Part shown: positions 1-6,813 of the stretch, piece by piece
Layout: every line of letters starts with the position of its first letter
Position numbering within the stretch: the stretch's first letter is position 1
Assembly (NCBI GenBank): GCA_964545075.1
Contig: CAZJFS010000086.1
Coordinates: 1-17,733 of the forward strand
DNA length: 17,733 bases
Direction: 5' to 3'
From: DAOPXV01 sp035352535
GTDB lineage: Bacteria; Muiribacteriota; UBA9980
Notes under the pieces: model-generated
Database searches by the model: none
The model's input: the letters and a program-made list of their open reading frames with translations, nothing else
What the model was told of the DNA's origin: nothing
Translations under genes and position numbers: made by a program

Positions 1-1130
1 TTGAACGCTTTGTAAGCGGCTTTTATGAATTCAGGGCGATTGTTGAGAAGATCGATGATCTTAGCGCGCGTGAATGTGTCCTTCACGAGGCTCGTCTTCA
101 AAGTTCCTAGCTGGCCGAGCATTTCAGGCTGATCTTTCAGCGCTTTAGCGATGTTGACGTATTCTTCGTTGTGCGCGGTAAGGAACTGATGAGCAAATTC
201 GCATATCGACGAAGCGTAGAGCATCTGCTGAGCGTTCAATATGTTTTTATAGAACAACTGGTTCAAAGGGCTTTTCGGAAGTATTGCAACTAACGTTATA
301 TCCTCGATTATGTTGTCTATCATTTCTTTGTTCGTTATTTTATTTACATAGAAGGAATATATCGTTTTTCCGTTCGAGAATGGAACGACATATTTTCTAT
401 TGGTGTAAAGGCCATGGGTCGAGAGAACGTCCGAGAATTTTGAAATAAAGGTCTCGTTTGAATCTGAATTCAAAGCTACCATTATTCTGGTCTCGTCCGA
501 ATCTTCGGAAGCCGATACTTTTACATAAGGAGCTTCCATTTTAAGGGAGGCTTTCCATGCTTCCTCATAACGTTTTTTCGTTTCGGTCTGTGACGATTCG
601 AAGAACGTTACTTCGCATGAATTTCCGAATGTGGGTTCGCCTTTAGCTTTAGGGAACGTAGGCGTGTATACGAAATAAATTCTCATGTGTGATTTTTTAT
701 TCGTCATGCCAGGCGTTCTATAGCATTCAAGGCGATAAGCGGGGTATTTAGCTTCGAAAGCGCGTTCGATCTCGACGCCTCTTTCTGGATAATCGTCTAT
801 CATATATAATGCGCGGTCAGCCTGTTCGCTTTTAAGGTTGATCCCGACGTTTTCCTGCGGGAAATTCTGGGCGATGATCTCAGCGGCTTTTATCGATTCG
901 ATATGTTTAGCGATCTCTTCGATAGGCGTCGTGTCGAAATAGTATTCGTGAAGGCCGAGATTATTGAGATACCACTGAAGGGTCTGACGAATATTTTCGC
1001 TTGAAAAGTTTCCGGCATCGATAAGCATTTTTTCGAGTTTTTCGATTTGTTTAAGCTCAAGTTTCGATTTTGAAGCGATGTCTTTCAATTCAGGAAGTTT
1101 TGACGAGGATTTCTGTGTGTTCTGACTCAT
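1..1130 (-). CDS. Large NAD-dependent glutamate dehydrogenase, N-terminal part (partial, runs off window start)
   Basis: An open frame of 376 codons runs leftward from an ATG at 1130 and leaves the window without a stop, so only the N-terminal part is here. The visible part has no Rossmann or catalytic domain. It resembles, from memory, the regulatory N-terminal region of the roughly 1000-residue bacterial and fungal Gdh2-like NAD-glutamate dehydrogenases. Cues are a YYFDTTPIEEIAKHIES stretch near residue 65, a CEFAHQFL...NEEYVNIAKAL helix pair near 320, and KDTFTRAKIIDLLNNRPEF near 360. Such enzymes oxidatively deaminate glutamate to 2-oxoglutarate in the cytoplasm. The start at 1130 has a GGGGGA run seven bases upstream. 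An in-frame ATG at 1151 would add seven residues but has no clear ribosome site. The gene has its own promoter and probably does not belong to the polysaccharide genes. The family call rests on recalled motifs, not on catalytic residues. Confidence 0.62.
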   Translation of the reverse strand, partial: MSQNTQKSSSKLPELKDIASKSKLELKQIEKLEKMLIDAGNFSSENIRQTLQWYLNNLGLHEYYFDTTPIEEIAKHIESIKAAEIIAQNFPQENVGINLKSEQADRALYMIDDYPERGVEIERAFEAKYPAYRLECYRTPGMTNKKSHMRIYFVYTPTFPKAKGEPTFGNSCEVTFFESSQTETKKRYEEAWKASLKMEAPYVKVSASEDSDETRIMVALNSDSNETFISKFSDVLSTHGLYTNRKYVVPFSNGKTIYSFYVNKITNKEMIDNIIEDITLVAILPKSPLNQLFYKNILNAQQMLYASSICEFAHQFLTAHNEEYVNIAKALKDQPEMLGQLGTLKTSLVKDTFTRAKIIDLLNNRPEFIKAAYKAF

Positions 1131-1160
1131 TTTTTTCCCCCGATTTTTCATTTTACTTCA

Positions 1161-1201
1161 TACCAACTTTCTTTAATACTACCCACCGCATAGTGTTGGT
1201 A
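1161..1201 (-). promoter_or_regulatory. Inverted-repeat leader/operator upstream of the glutamate dehydrogenase gene
   Basis: TACCAAC at 1161-1167 is the exact reverse complement of GTTGGTA at 1195-1201. Nested inside, ACTA at 1178-1181 pairs with TAGT at 1191-1194 around a 9-base loop. A further TACCAA at 1211-1216 overlaps the -10 box, giving a second inverted pair (TACCAA with TTGGTA) across the start region. The predicted transcription start (about 1200) lies at the first base of this element, so it could form a bulged hairpin at the 5' end of the mRNA or serve as a repressor operator. The pairing is seen in the sequence; the regulatory role is inferred. Confidence 0.4.
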
Positions 1202-1206
1202 GGAAC

Positions 1207-1215
1207 ATTATACCA
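1207..1215 (-). promoter_or_regulatory. Extended -10 promoter for the glutamate dehydrogenase gene
   Basis: Read on the minus strand, TGGTATAAT gives a perfect TATAAT box (1207-1212) with the TGn extension of extended -10 promoters. The position 17 bases further upstream (1230-1235) reads CCCCAT, so there is no -35 box, as is common when the extension is present. It predicts a start near 1200 and a leader of about 70 bases before the ATG at 1130. The rest of the 134-base gap holds A/T runs and no convincing terminator for the gene upstream. Confidence 0.55.
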
Positions 1216-1264
1216 AAAAAATCGGAAAAATGGGGAAATATTTTATTTTTTTTTTATAATTTTT

Positions 1265-3046
1265 CTAATTTTCCAGGAAAATTCCTTTTACGGCAGGCGC
1301 AACTTCATTGACTCCTCTTACAATATCAAGAGCTTTCGAGGGATCAGCGGTTTTTATGGTTATGGCCTGAGGCTTGGAAATATTTTTAGATATTCCGACC
1401 TGAAAAGAGCGGATCGATTCTTCGGTAGCGGAGGCCGGATACCTGACAAAGACCGCATCCAGATTGTTGCCCCAGGTTTTAAAGTCGCAAAGCCGCGTAT
1501 CGAAGCGCGCATTATAATATTCCGCGTCGCACACGGCGTAAAAAGGCTGCTTTTTGGCCGCGAAATAGCGCCGCAGATCGGCGATAAAGCTTTCAAATCG
1601 AGAGGATGCATACTTTTTAAAGATATCTTCCTGCATTTCGTTGAGCGACGAGATGGAAAATTTCGTGTTTTTTTCAAATTCCCTTACTATGGAGTCGTTA
1701 AAAGCAAAAATAGTCCGGATATCGTTATTACTTCTTAAGTGATTTGGAAAGCGCAGATCGTCTATTATTATAGCGTCAAAATAGCCGGATTCAATTACGG
1801 TATCGAGATATTCAAACATGATCTTGCGCACCTCGGGATTCAAAAAATCAACGAAATACCTGTCGGACTCGACGGCGTTCGAATATTCGCCGAAAGCGTT
1901 TTTCATGAAAAATGCCTTTCGCTTCTGGAACAGGGCCTTCCCGAAGTTCAAAATATCGACGACGGCATATCTTTTCATTTTCCGATAGCCGGTTTCTTCC
2001 TTGAAGGTTTCGAGGATTATTTTGGAATTCTTTTCGTCCATGGATTCGAAATATTTGTTTGGCAGAAGGCTTTTCCCGCCCCTGAAAACGTCTATCGCGG
2101 CGCCGTCCAGATTAGCGGTTTGAAGTTTTATCGTCTTTGAAAGCGTTTCATACGAAACCAGGGATTTATAATCATTAGGAAGCTTTCCGATCCTCAATTT
2201 CAAGGGATTCTTCGAATTAAGCATCTCGGATTTATTGGCCAGATCGGATGTCAGGGCGCGAAATTTCGCCAGATATTTTTCGCCTTCGATCAATTTTCCA
2301 GGTTTTATCTCATAATAACTATATTTACCGCCCTTAACAAGACATTCTGAAAGGCTCGCGTAAGTTTCGTTAAGCCTGCTTATTTCCCTTCCGAAGGCTT
2401 TTTCAAAATTTGAAAGCGACGCTTCGGCTGTATCGGATGAAACCCTGGCGTTATCGACGGCGGAACTTCTAAAAACCGGGAGTTCAATATTCACGCTGCC
2501 TTCACTCAGATATCCGGATTGGCCGTTATCGAGTTTCACGTAGTACCAGCCGCCCGACCGGGAAGAAACTTTAAAGGATACGCCCTTCGCAAGATTGGCC
2601 ACGCATGTCGAATCGGAGGTCGGCTTTTGCATGAGCCTCGCCCGGCCGGCATTGACAAAACCGGTTATTTCGTGTTTTATGTAATATTCGTCATCTGAAG
2701 TTATATCCTCGATTATTAAAAGGCGGCTCGCGCCCTGACCAAGCCGGTTCACCCAACCGGTCATTTCACGGGCGGTAACGTTCCGGTTCAACAACATTTT
2801 ATAAATATTTCCAATGAAAGTTATGTCGTCGACCTGGCTCTCGCTCATGTCTTTTAAAATGTCGGAGCGGCGCGCATATTCGCTCTCGCCTTTTTTCAGC
2901 TTTTCTTTTATCGTTTCGGCGTCGGAAACCTGAATTTCCTGGGAAAATACCGGGAAAATATCGATCTGATAAAAAATTAGCGTAAAAAGGAATAACGAAG
3001 TGAAGTAAGATGATTTTATTATTGTATCATTGATTTTTAAAAACAC
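1265..3046 (-). CDS. Secreted DUF4214 - SH3b - GHL10-type glycoside hydrolase-like protein
   Basis: The 593-residue product begins with a short charged segment and a hydrophobic stretch (about 13-35) that looks like a signal peptide or anchor. Residues 74-122 match a DUF4214 unit (YKMLLNRNVTAREMTGWVNRL). Residues 128-186 look like a bacterial SH3 domain, with the GGWYYVKLDNGQSGYL core. A charged linker follows. The C-terminal half (about 300-593) resembles the GHL10 (DUF187) TIM-barrel family: NPEVRKIMFEYLDTV near 403 followed by YFDAIIIDDLRFP (422-434), where acidic residues end a beta strand. It probably acts on or binds a glycan outside the cytoplasm; the substrate is unknown. The start codon is GTG with GAGGG close upstream. 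It lies downstream of a WaaL/Wzy-type gene but has its own promoter. Domain calls are from pattern memory. The GHL10 part is firm as a fold but not as an activity. Confidence 0.72.
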   Translation of the reverse strand: MFLKINDTIIKSSYFTSLFLFTLIFYQIDIFPVFSQEIQVSDAETIKEKLKKGESEYARRSDILKDMSESQVDDITFIGNIYKMLLNRNVTAREMTGWVNRLGQGASRLLIIEDITSDDEYYIKHEITGFVNAGRARLMQKPTSDSTCVANLAKGVSFKVSSRSGGWYYVKLDNGQSGYLSEGSVNIELPVFRSSAVDNARVSSDTAEASLSNFEKAFGREISRLNETYASLSECLVKGGKYSYYEIKPGKLIEGEKYLAKFRALTSDLANKSEMLNSKNPLKLRIGKLPNDYKSLVSYETLSKTIKLQTANLDGAAIDVFRGGKSLLPNKYFESMDEKNSKIILETFKEETGYRKMKRYAVVDILNFGKALFQKRKAFFMKNAFGEYSNAVESDRYFVDFLNPEVRKIMFEYLDTVIESGYFDAIIIDDLRFPNHLRSNNDIRTIFAFNDSIVREFEKNTKFSISSLNEMQEDIFKKYASSRFESFIADLRRYFAAKKQPFYAVCDAEYYNARFDTRLCDFKTWGNNLDAVFVRYPASATEESIRSFQVGISKNISKPQAITIKTADPSKALDIVRGVNEVAPAVKGIFLEN

Positions 3047-3142
3047 TGTCCCTCTTTCTGGATATTAAACTTCATATCATTTGCGGTATCGACGCGTAGT
3101 CCGTATATCGAAACGCGGGCCGGTCAAAAAATTTTCCGGATT

Positions 3143-3171
3143 ATTATATCAGAATTCCATCATAAAATCAA
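3143..3171 (-). promoter_or_regulatory. Sigma70-type promoter for the GHL10-type gene
   Basis: On the minus strand TTGATT (3166-3171) and TATAAT (3143-3148) are separated by exactly 17 bases, a near-consensus sigma70 arrangement. The predicted start is near 3136, leaving a leader of about 90 bases before the GTG at 3046. This makes the GHL10-type gene transcribable independently of the WaaL/Wzy-type gene that ends at 3251. The remainder of the 204-base gap (3047-3250) contains only a weak 5-bp AT-rich stem at 3184-3196 and nothing else I recognise. Confidence 0.6.
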
Positions 3172-3250
3172 TAGAATGGCGGAAAGTTAAAAACTTAATC
3201 AAATAAGCCATATGACGGCCGGAAAATCCCCTTGAAAACATGACGTTTTT

Positions 3251-4549
3251 TTATTTTTCGAAAGTTTCCGCGTAACCGCCCCTCGGATTATCGATAGGCG
3301 ACAGGGCCATGCCGATATAAAACCAGAGGATGCGGCTGACCTCATTGTGAAAAAAATTGTATTCGGTAAGCCCCATAAGGCACATCGAAAGAAGCGCCAT
3401 GAACGCGCCGCGCGCAAAAGCCCGGTCCATCGGCGGCAGCGATCCGGTTAAATCCGTATGCCCGAAGGAAACCGGCCATAATCTGAAAAAAGCGTAGCCT
3501 ATGAGGTATAAAAATGAAGCCATTCCGAATAGCCCGCATTCGGCCCACATCTGAAGATAGACGTTATGCAGATGGCCGTAAACGAAGGTTTTACGGTATT
3601 CGTCGGCCCACGGTATTTTTTTAACGTAATCGGAATAATTTTTCTCGACGCCGCCGATTCCGAGCCCCAAAACGGGATTATCGCGGATCATCTGGAACCC
3701 AACGGCGTATATGACCTCGCGGCCGCTGGAATAGCCCTGAAGCGTCGGAGTTATGCGCCTGTTAAGGTCCGATAAAAGGGGAATATTATTGGAGGCCGGC
3801 GAAATAACGAGTAAAAATATAACCATTAAAAAAACCGCCGCATATAAGGCGAGCTTCTTAAAACGCGAGGAAGCCATTATCACAATGGCGCATAACGCCA
3901 TAACGAGCCACGGGCCCCGCGCGAAAGTGAAAACAAGCGCGATCCCGTTAACTATAATCAGAGCCAGAAACGCTCCCCTGAAGCGCGGATCGCCAAATTC
4001 ATCGCGGCCGCAAAGAAGCATCGCGAGCGCCACGCATTGCATCATCACGAGAAATTCGCCGTAAGTTATGGTTATCGAAAAAAGCCCCGAATACTCGGTG
4101 GTCCAATTCGCCAGATCCTGGAAATAAACTATGTCGGCAAACCCGAGAGCGGTGACGGTAATAGCGAGAAAAAGAAGAAAGGCGTTCGTCGCGAGAAGCA
4201 AAAACATCATTTTCAACTTGTCGATCATCCGCCCCGCGAACTGGTACGCAAGGAAAAAACCGAAAAAACACATAACGTTCTTGATCTTCGAAATTTTAGC
4301 GATCCCGTTCCCGCCGATAAAAAAAGCGGCGATATTGGCCGCGATAAACACCAGCATTATCGAATATATCCCGTCGCGCCTGAAACGGGCGCCGCCCGTA
4401 AAGAGCGAAATAAGCACGATCGTGACGGCGAGGTACATGAAAAAATTCGACGCGAATATAGAAAAGGATGCGCTGAATAAAAAAAACGCGGTCGCCAAGG
4501 CGGCGGCTTTAGAGGCAGATGACATATTCGTTTTTTGAAATATTCCCAT
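3251..4549 (-). CDS. O-antigen ligase/polymerase family membrane protein (WaaL/Wzy_C)
   Basis: The 432-residue protein is almost entirely hydrophobic, with about 11-12 likely membrane segments and a large extracytoplasmic loop near 250-335, the layout of WaaL ligases and Wzy polymerases. Within the Wzy_C region it has FTFARGPWL (207-215), with the conserved arginine R211, then YSSGREVIYAVGFQMIRDNP (273-292). GHLHNVYLQMWAECGLFG (325-342) supplies the histidine (H328) typical of the family. It would polymerise undecaprenyl-linked repeat units or ligate finished chains to an acceptor at the periplasmic face of the inner membrane. Sequence alone cannot separate these roles. GGCGGA lies about nine bases before the ATG. 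It follows the methyltransferase gene by 52 bases, probably in one operon with it and the GT4 gene. Confidence 0.85.
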   Translation of the reverse strand: MGIFQKTNMSSASKAAALATAFFLFSASFSIFASNFFMYLAVTIVLISLFTGGARFRRDGIYSIMLVFIAANIAAFFIGGNGIAKISKIKNVMCFFGFFLAYQFAGRMIDKLKMMFLLLATNAFLLFLAITVTALGFADIVYFQDLANWTTEYSGLFSITITYGEFLVMMQCVALAMLLCGRDEFGDPRFRGAFLALIIVNGIALVFTFARGPWLVMALCAIVIMASSRFKKLALYAAVFLMVIFLLVISPASNNIPLLSDLNRRITPTLQGYSSGREVIYAVGFQMIRDNPVLGLGIGGVEKNYSDYVKKIPWADEYRKTFVYGHLHNVYLQMWAECGLFGMASFLYLIGYAFFRLWPVSFGHTDLTGSLPPMDRAFARGAFMALLSMCLMGLTEYNFFHNEVSRILWFYIGMALSPIDNPRGGYAETFEK

Positions 4550-4601
4550 TTTTTTTGTTCCGCCTTGCCGGCTTCTGCATTTTTTAAAATCCGGGCCGAA
4601 G

Positions 4602-5339
4602 TTATTTCTTTACTTTTATGAAAGCTATATAAAAGGAATTGAATATTTTCAGGGCGGCGAGCACGTCGCAAAGCGTCTTGGAAAAATTGAAGAGCGGCCT
4701 TAATATCCAAGGATTTAAAACTATCCTATGGCATTCGCGAGGCCGGACGCCGAAAAGTCGACAAATTTCAGCGTAGCCGACGCCCTTTAAATTTTTGTTG
4801 AAGGGATTGGTGTGGATCATATCGTACCATATCACGGTCGCGCCCGGTTTCGCCACCCTCACCATTTCAGAGGCTATGCGCTTTTTCATTTCAGCGCTTA
4901 TTACGAAGGAAAAGACGGTGAACTGAGAAACGAAGTCAAAACTTGAATCCTTAATGGGCACCAATGACGCGTTGCAATTTATCACATTCGACGTCGCATT
5001 CTTTTGAGCGGCCGCCCTGGCCCTGTCGAACATGAGATCGGCGCCGTACAAATTTTCACGCGGGAACCCCAGCATCGAAAACATCTGAAGCATTGAGCCG
5101 GCCCCCGTGCCGATATCCAGCAGTTTCATATCATGAATGCCCGCCGCCATTTCTATTTGCGGCTTCTTCAAGCCGGCGAATCGGCGAAAAAAATAATCTG
5201 CGATGTATAGCTCCGCCTGCTGCCTTATATAAACGCCGGATGGATTAGCGGGTGAATAAAGGGCGGCAAGCGCGGAGGTTGAATCGCGTCTTTCGTATTC
5301 AGTTTTTATTCTCGCCGTTTCGCTTTTAAGTTCAGACAT
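4602..5339 (-). CDS. Class I SAM-dependent methyltransferase
   Basis: The 245-residue protein carries a Methyltransf_11-type core. Motif I is LLDIGTGAGS (73-82), an acidic residue follows in GADLMFD (D101), SSFDFV (132-137) ends the fourth strand, and SEMVRVAKPGA (157-167) is the usual pre-strand-5 segment. The N-terminal 60 residues resemble those of methyltransferases in polysaccharide loci. It has no membrane segment, so it should act in the cytoplasm. Its place between a GT4 glycosyltransferase (31-base gap) and a WaaL/Wzy-type gene suggests that it methylates a sugar or a lipid-linked glycan, which is an inference from context. AAGG lies about 11 bases before the ATG. Family call is firm; substrate is unknown. 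Confidence 0.85.
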   Translation of the reverse strand: MSELKSETARIKTEYERRDSTSALAALYSPANPSGVYIRQQAELYIADYFFRRFAGLKKPQIEMAAGIHDMKLLDIGTGAGSMLQMFSMLGFPRENLYGADLMFDRARAAAQKNATSNVINCNASLVPIKDSSFDFVSQFTVFSFVISAEMKKRIASEMVRVAKPGATVIWYDMIHTNPFNKNLKGVGYAEICRLFGVRPRECHRIVLNPWILRPLFNFSKTLCDVLAALKIFNSFYIAFIKVKK

Positions 5340-5369
5340 ATTTTTTCAACCTTCAGAATAGTTTTTAAA

Positions 5370-6626
5370 TCAGTGCCGGCATTTTTTAAAAAGAATTTCC
5401 CATCTGTCGCATATGATATCGCGCGAAAAATTTCTGGAAACGAACCGGATCGCGTTGGCGCCCATTTGATCGCGCAACGCGTTATCGCCAAACATTGCGC
5501 CAAGATTTTCAACCGCGGCGTCAATATCGTCGGGATGGCTCGCAAGGCCGGCTTTCGCCGTTTGAACAAGGGCCGCCATTTCGCCGGAAGCGAACATCAA
5601 AATAGGCTTGCCCATGGCCAGATATTCATAAGTTCTGGCCAGTATCCGCCCGCGAAACGATGGAGTGTCCAGAAGCGAGCAGACGCAGACGTCGGCGAGC
5701 GAAACAAGCGCGGGCATAACGGCTTTGGGCACCATTCTTTCGAAGCATACATTTTCGAGGCCGTATTCCGAAGCCATTCGCATCAGCTTTTCACGCTCGG
5801 AGCCATCCCCGACTACGAGAAATTTTATTTTATCATTGCCCTTAAAACGCTTTGCGACCTCGAGCAGAAGCTCGATCTTATGAGAAAGGCCGAGCGTCCC
5901 CGCGCAAAGAACTACGAACTTCCCTTCCAGGCCGAACTTTTCAAAAAATTCCGCCCGGCGCCTGATGAACTCTTCGTCGTTGCCGGCCCGCTCCGGGGAA
6001 AATATAGCCGTATCGACGCCGTTTGGAAGCAGGAAAACGCGGCCCGACGGAACCCCCTTGCGGACTATGTCCTTAAAAAAGCCTCTCGTGACAGTAACGA
6101 CTGCGTCGGAGAAATAGTAAGCGGCCATTTCAAGCATTTCCGCGAGCCTTATAAGATGCGTGTTTTTAAGCATTCCAAGGTCCACGGCCGCGTCGGGCCA
6201 GATATCGGCCACATTGAAAATATAACGGACGCCGAACAAAAATCTCATCAAAATAGCCGTAAAGGCGGCAAAAAGCGGTGGCGACTCGACGACCGACATT
6301 TCCGGGTGGAATTCGTTTTTTATGCGTATAAAAGCCAGAAACGAAGAAAACGCGAAGGAAAGCTGGGCTATGAGCCTTTTAAAAAAGCCTGAATTCGGAG
6401 TTTCATAAATATAGGAGCGATATACTTTAATGCCTTTGTATTCTTCCCGGGCAAAAAAACGCCCCCTGTATTCTTCGGGGACTATGCCGGTAGGATAATT
6501 AGGAAAAGCCGTCAGGATCCTCACGTCATGGCCGCGCTCCATGAGCTTGTTCGCCAGTTCGTAGATCCTCGTCTGCGGCGCGCCGACCTCCGGAGGAAAG
6601 TATTGCGTTAAAAAAAGTATTCGCAT
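5370..6626 (-). CDS. GT4 (GT-B fold) glycosyltransferase, WbuB-like
   Basis: The 418-residue protein opens with MRILFLTQYFPPEVGAPQTR, the typical N terminus of WbuB-like GT4 enzymes that make O-antigen and capsule. The N-terminal domain includes FNVADIWPDAA (137-147). The C-terminal nucleotide-sugar domain shows AGTLGLSHK (242-250), VVGDGSER (271-278) and RTYEYLAMGKPIL (331-343), where E334 is the conserved donor-binding glutamate. The lysine often found just before this motif (PSK-Y-E) is replaced by R331. It would transfer a sugar from a nucleotide donor to a lipid-linked acceptor at the cytoplasmic face of the inner membrane; donor and acceptor are not predictable. It is the first gene of the leftward operon and has a near-consensus promoter. 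No clear Shine-Dalgarno precedes the ATG. Confidence 0.87.
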   Translation of the reverse strand: MRILFLTQYFPPEVGAPQTRIYELANKLMERGHDVRILTAFPNYPTGIVPEEYRGRFFAREEYKGIKVYRSYIYETPNSGFFKRLIAQLSFAFSSFLAFIRIKNEFHPEMSVVESPPLFAAFTAILMRFLFGVRYIFNVADIWPDAAVDLGMLKNTHLIRLAEMLEMAAYYFSDAVVTVTRGFFKDIVRKGVPSGRVFLLPNGVDTAIFSPERAGNDEEFIRRRAEFFEKFGLEGKFVVLCAGTLGLSHKIELLLEVAKRFKGNDKIKFLVVGDGSEREKLMRMASEYGLENVCFERMVPKAVMPALVSLADVCVCSLLDTPSFRGRILARTYEYLAMGKPILMFASGEMAALVQTAKAGLASHPDDIDAAVENLGAMFGDNALRDQMGANAIRFVSRNFSRDIICDRWEILFKKCRH

Positions 6627-6643
6627 TTACGATATTTACTCAT
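6608..6643 (-). other. Possible 11-codon upstream ORF overlapping the GT4 start
   Basis: An ATG at 6643 opens a frame of 11 codons (MSKYRKCEYFF, stop at 6608-6610) that overlaps the first codons of the GT4 gene in another frame. It lies in the predicted leader (start near 6664). Neither this ATG nor the GT4 ATG has a good ribosome site. It may be chance in AT-rich DNA, or may tune translation of the operon. Confidence 0.15.
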
Positions 6644-6670
6644 ATTAAAATTTTGATCGCTTGAAGGCTT

Positions 6671-6699
6671 ATTATACATACTTGACCTGCTTAAGTCAA
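6671..6699 (-). promoter_or_regulatory. Near-consensus sigma70 promoter for the leftward polysaccharide genes, overlapping a small palindrome
   Basis: On the minus strand TTGACT (6694-6699) and TATAAT (6671-6676) are 17 bases apart, matching the sigma70 consensus at 11 of 12 positions. The predicted start is near 6664, giving a leader of about 38 bases. TTGAC at 6682-6686 and GTCAA at 6695-6699 form an inverted repeat with an 8-base spacer that covers the -35 box and part of the spacer, a position where a repressor would block polymerase. The promoter is well supported; the operator is only suggested. Confidence 0.75.
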
Positions 6700-6741
6700 T
6701 TAAATAATAACATTTTATAAATGGCATTTTATACCGGACTA

Positions 6742-6770
6742 TTGATTTTAAGAAAAAAGTATGATAAAAT
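6742..6770 (+). promoter_or_regulatory. Sigma70-type promoter for the Fn3/repeat protein gene
   Basis: TTGATT (6742-6747) and TAAAAT (6765-6770) are separated by exactly 17 bases, each one mismatch from consensus. The predicted start near 6777 gives a leader of about 37 bases. AAGGA at 6794-6798 is somewhat far (15 bases) from the ATG at 6814, with GGTG at 6800-6803 nearer. The promoter diverges from the GT4 promoter, and the two -35 boxes are only about 40 bases apart. Confidence 0.55.
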
Positions 6771-6813
6771 TTTTTTATTAATTTTCTGAATTTAAGGATG
6801 GTGTGCTTATAAT

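Noticed and set aside
1070..2140. Plus-strand frames of 222 and 133 codons
   Set aside because: They lie opposite the dehydrogenase and GHL10-type genes, cross the promoter region, contain low-complexity Phe-rich stretches, and have no ribosome site or recognisable domain.
3184..3196. AAGTT/AACTT stem as terminator after the WaaL/Wzy-type gene
   Set aside because: Only five AT-rich base pairs with a 3-base loop and no adjoining U-run; too weak to support.
3999..4538. Several frames of 90-147 codons overlapping the WaaL/Wzy-type gene
   Set aside because: All are shadows of the membrane-protein frame; their translations are Arg/Lys-rich and lack any domain.
5373..6392. A 339-codon open frame on the plus strand, opposite the GT4 gene
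   Set aside because: The minus-strand frame has clear GT4 motifs, while the plus-strand translation is rich in Arg, His and Lys with no recognisable domain. GC-rich third positions in the real gene keep the opposite frame open.
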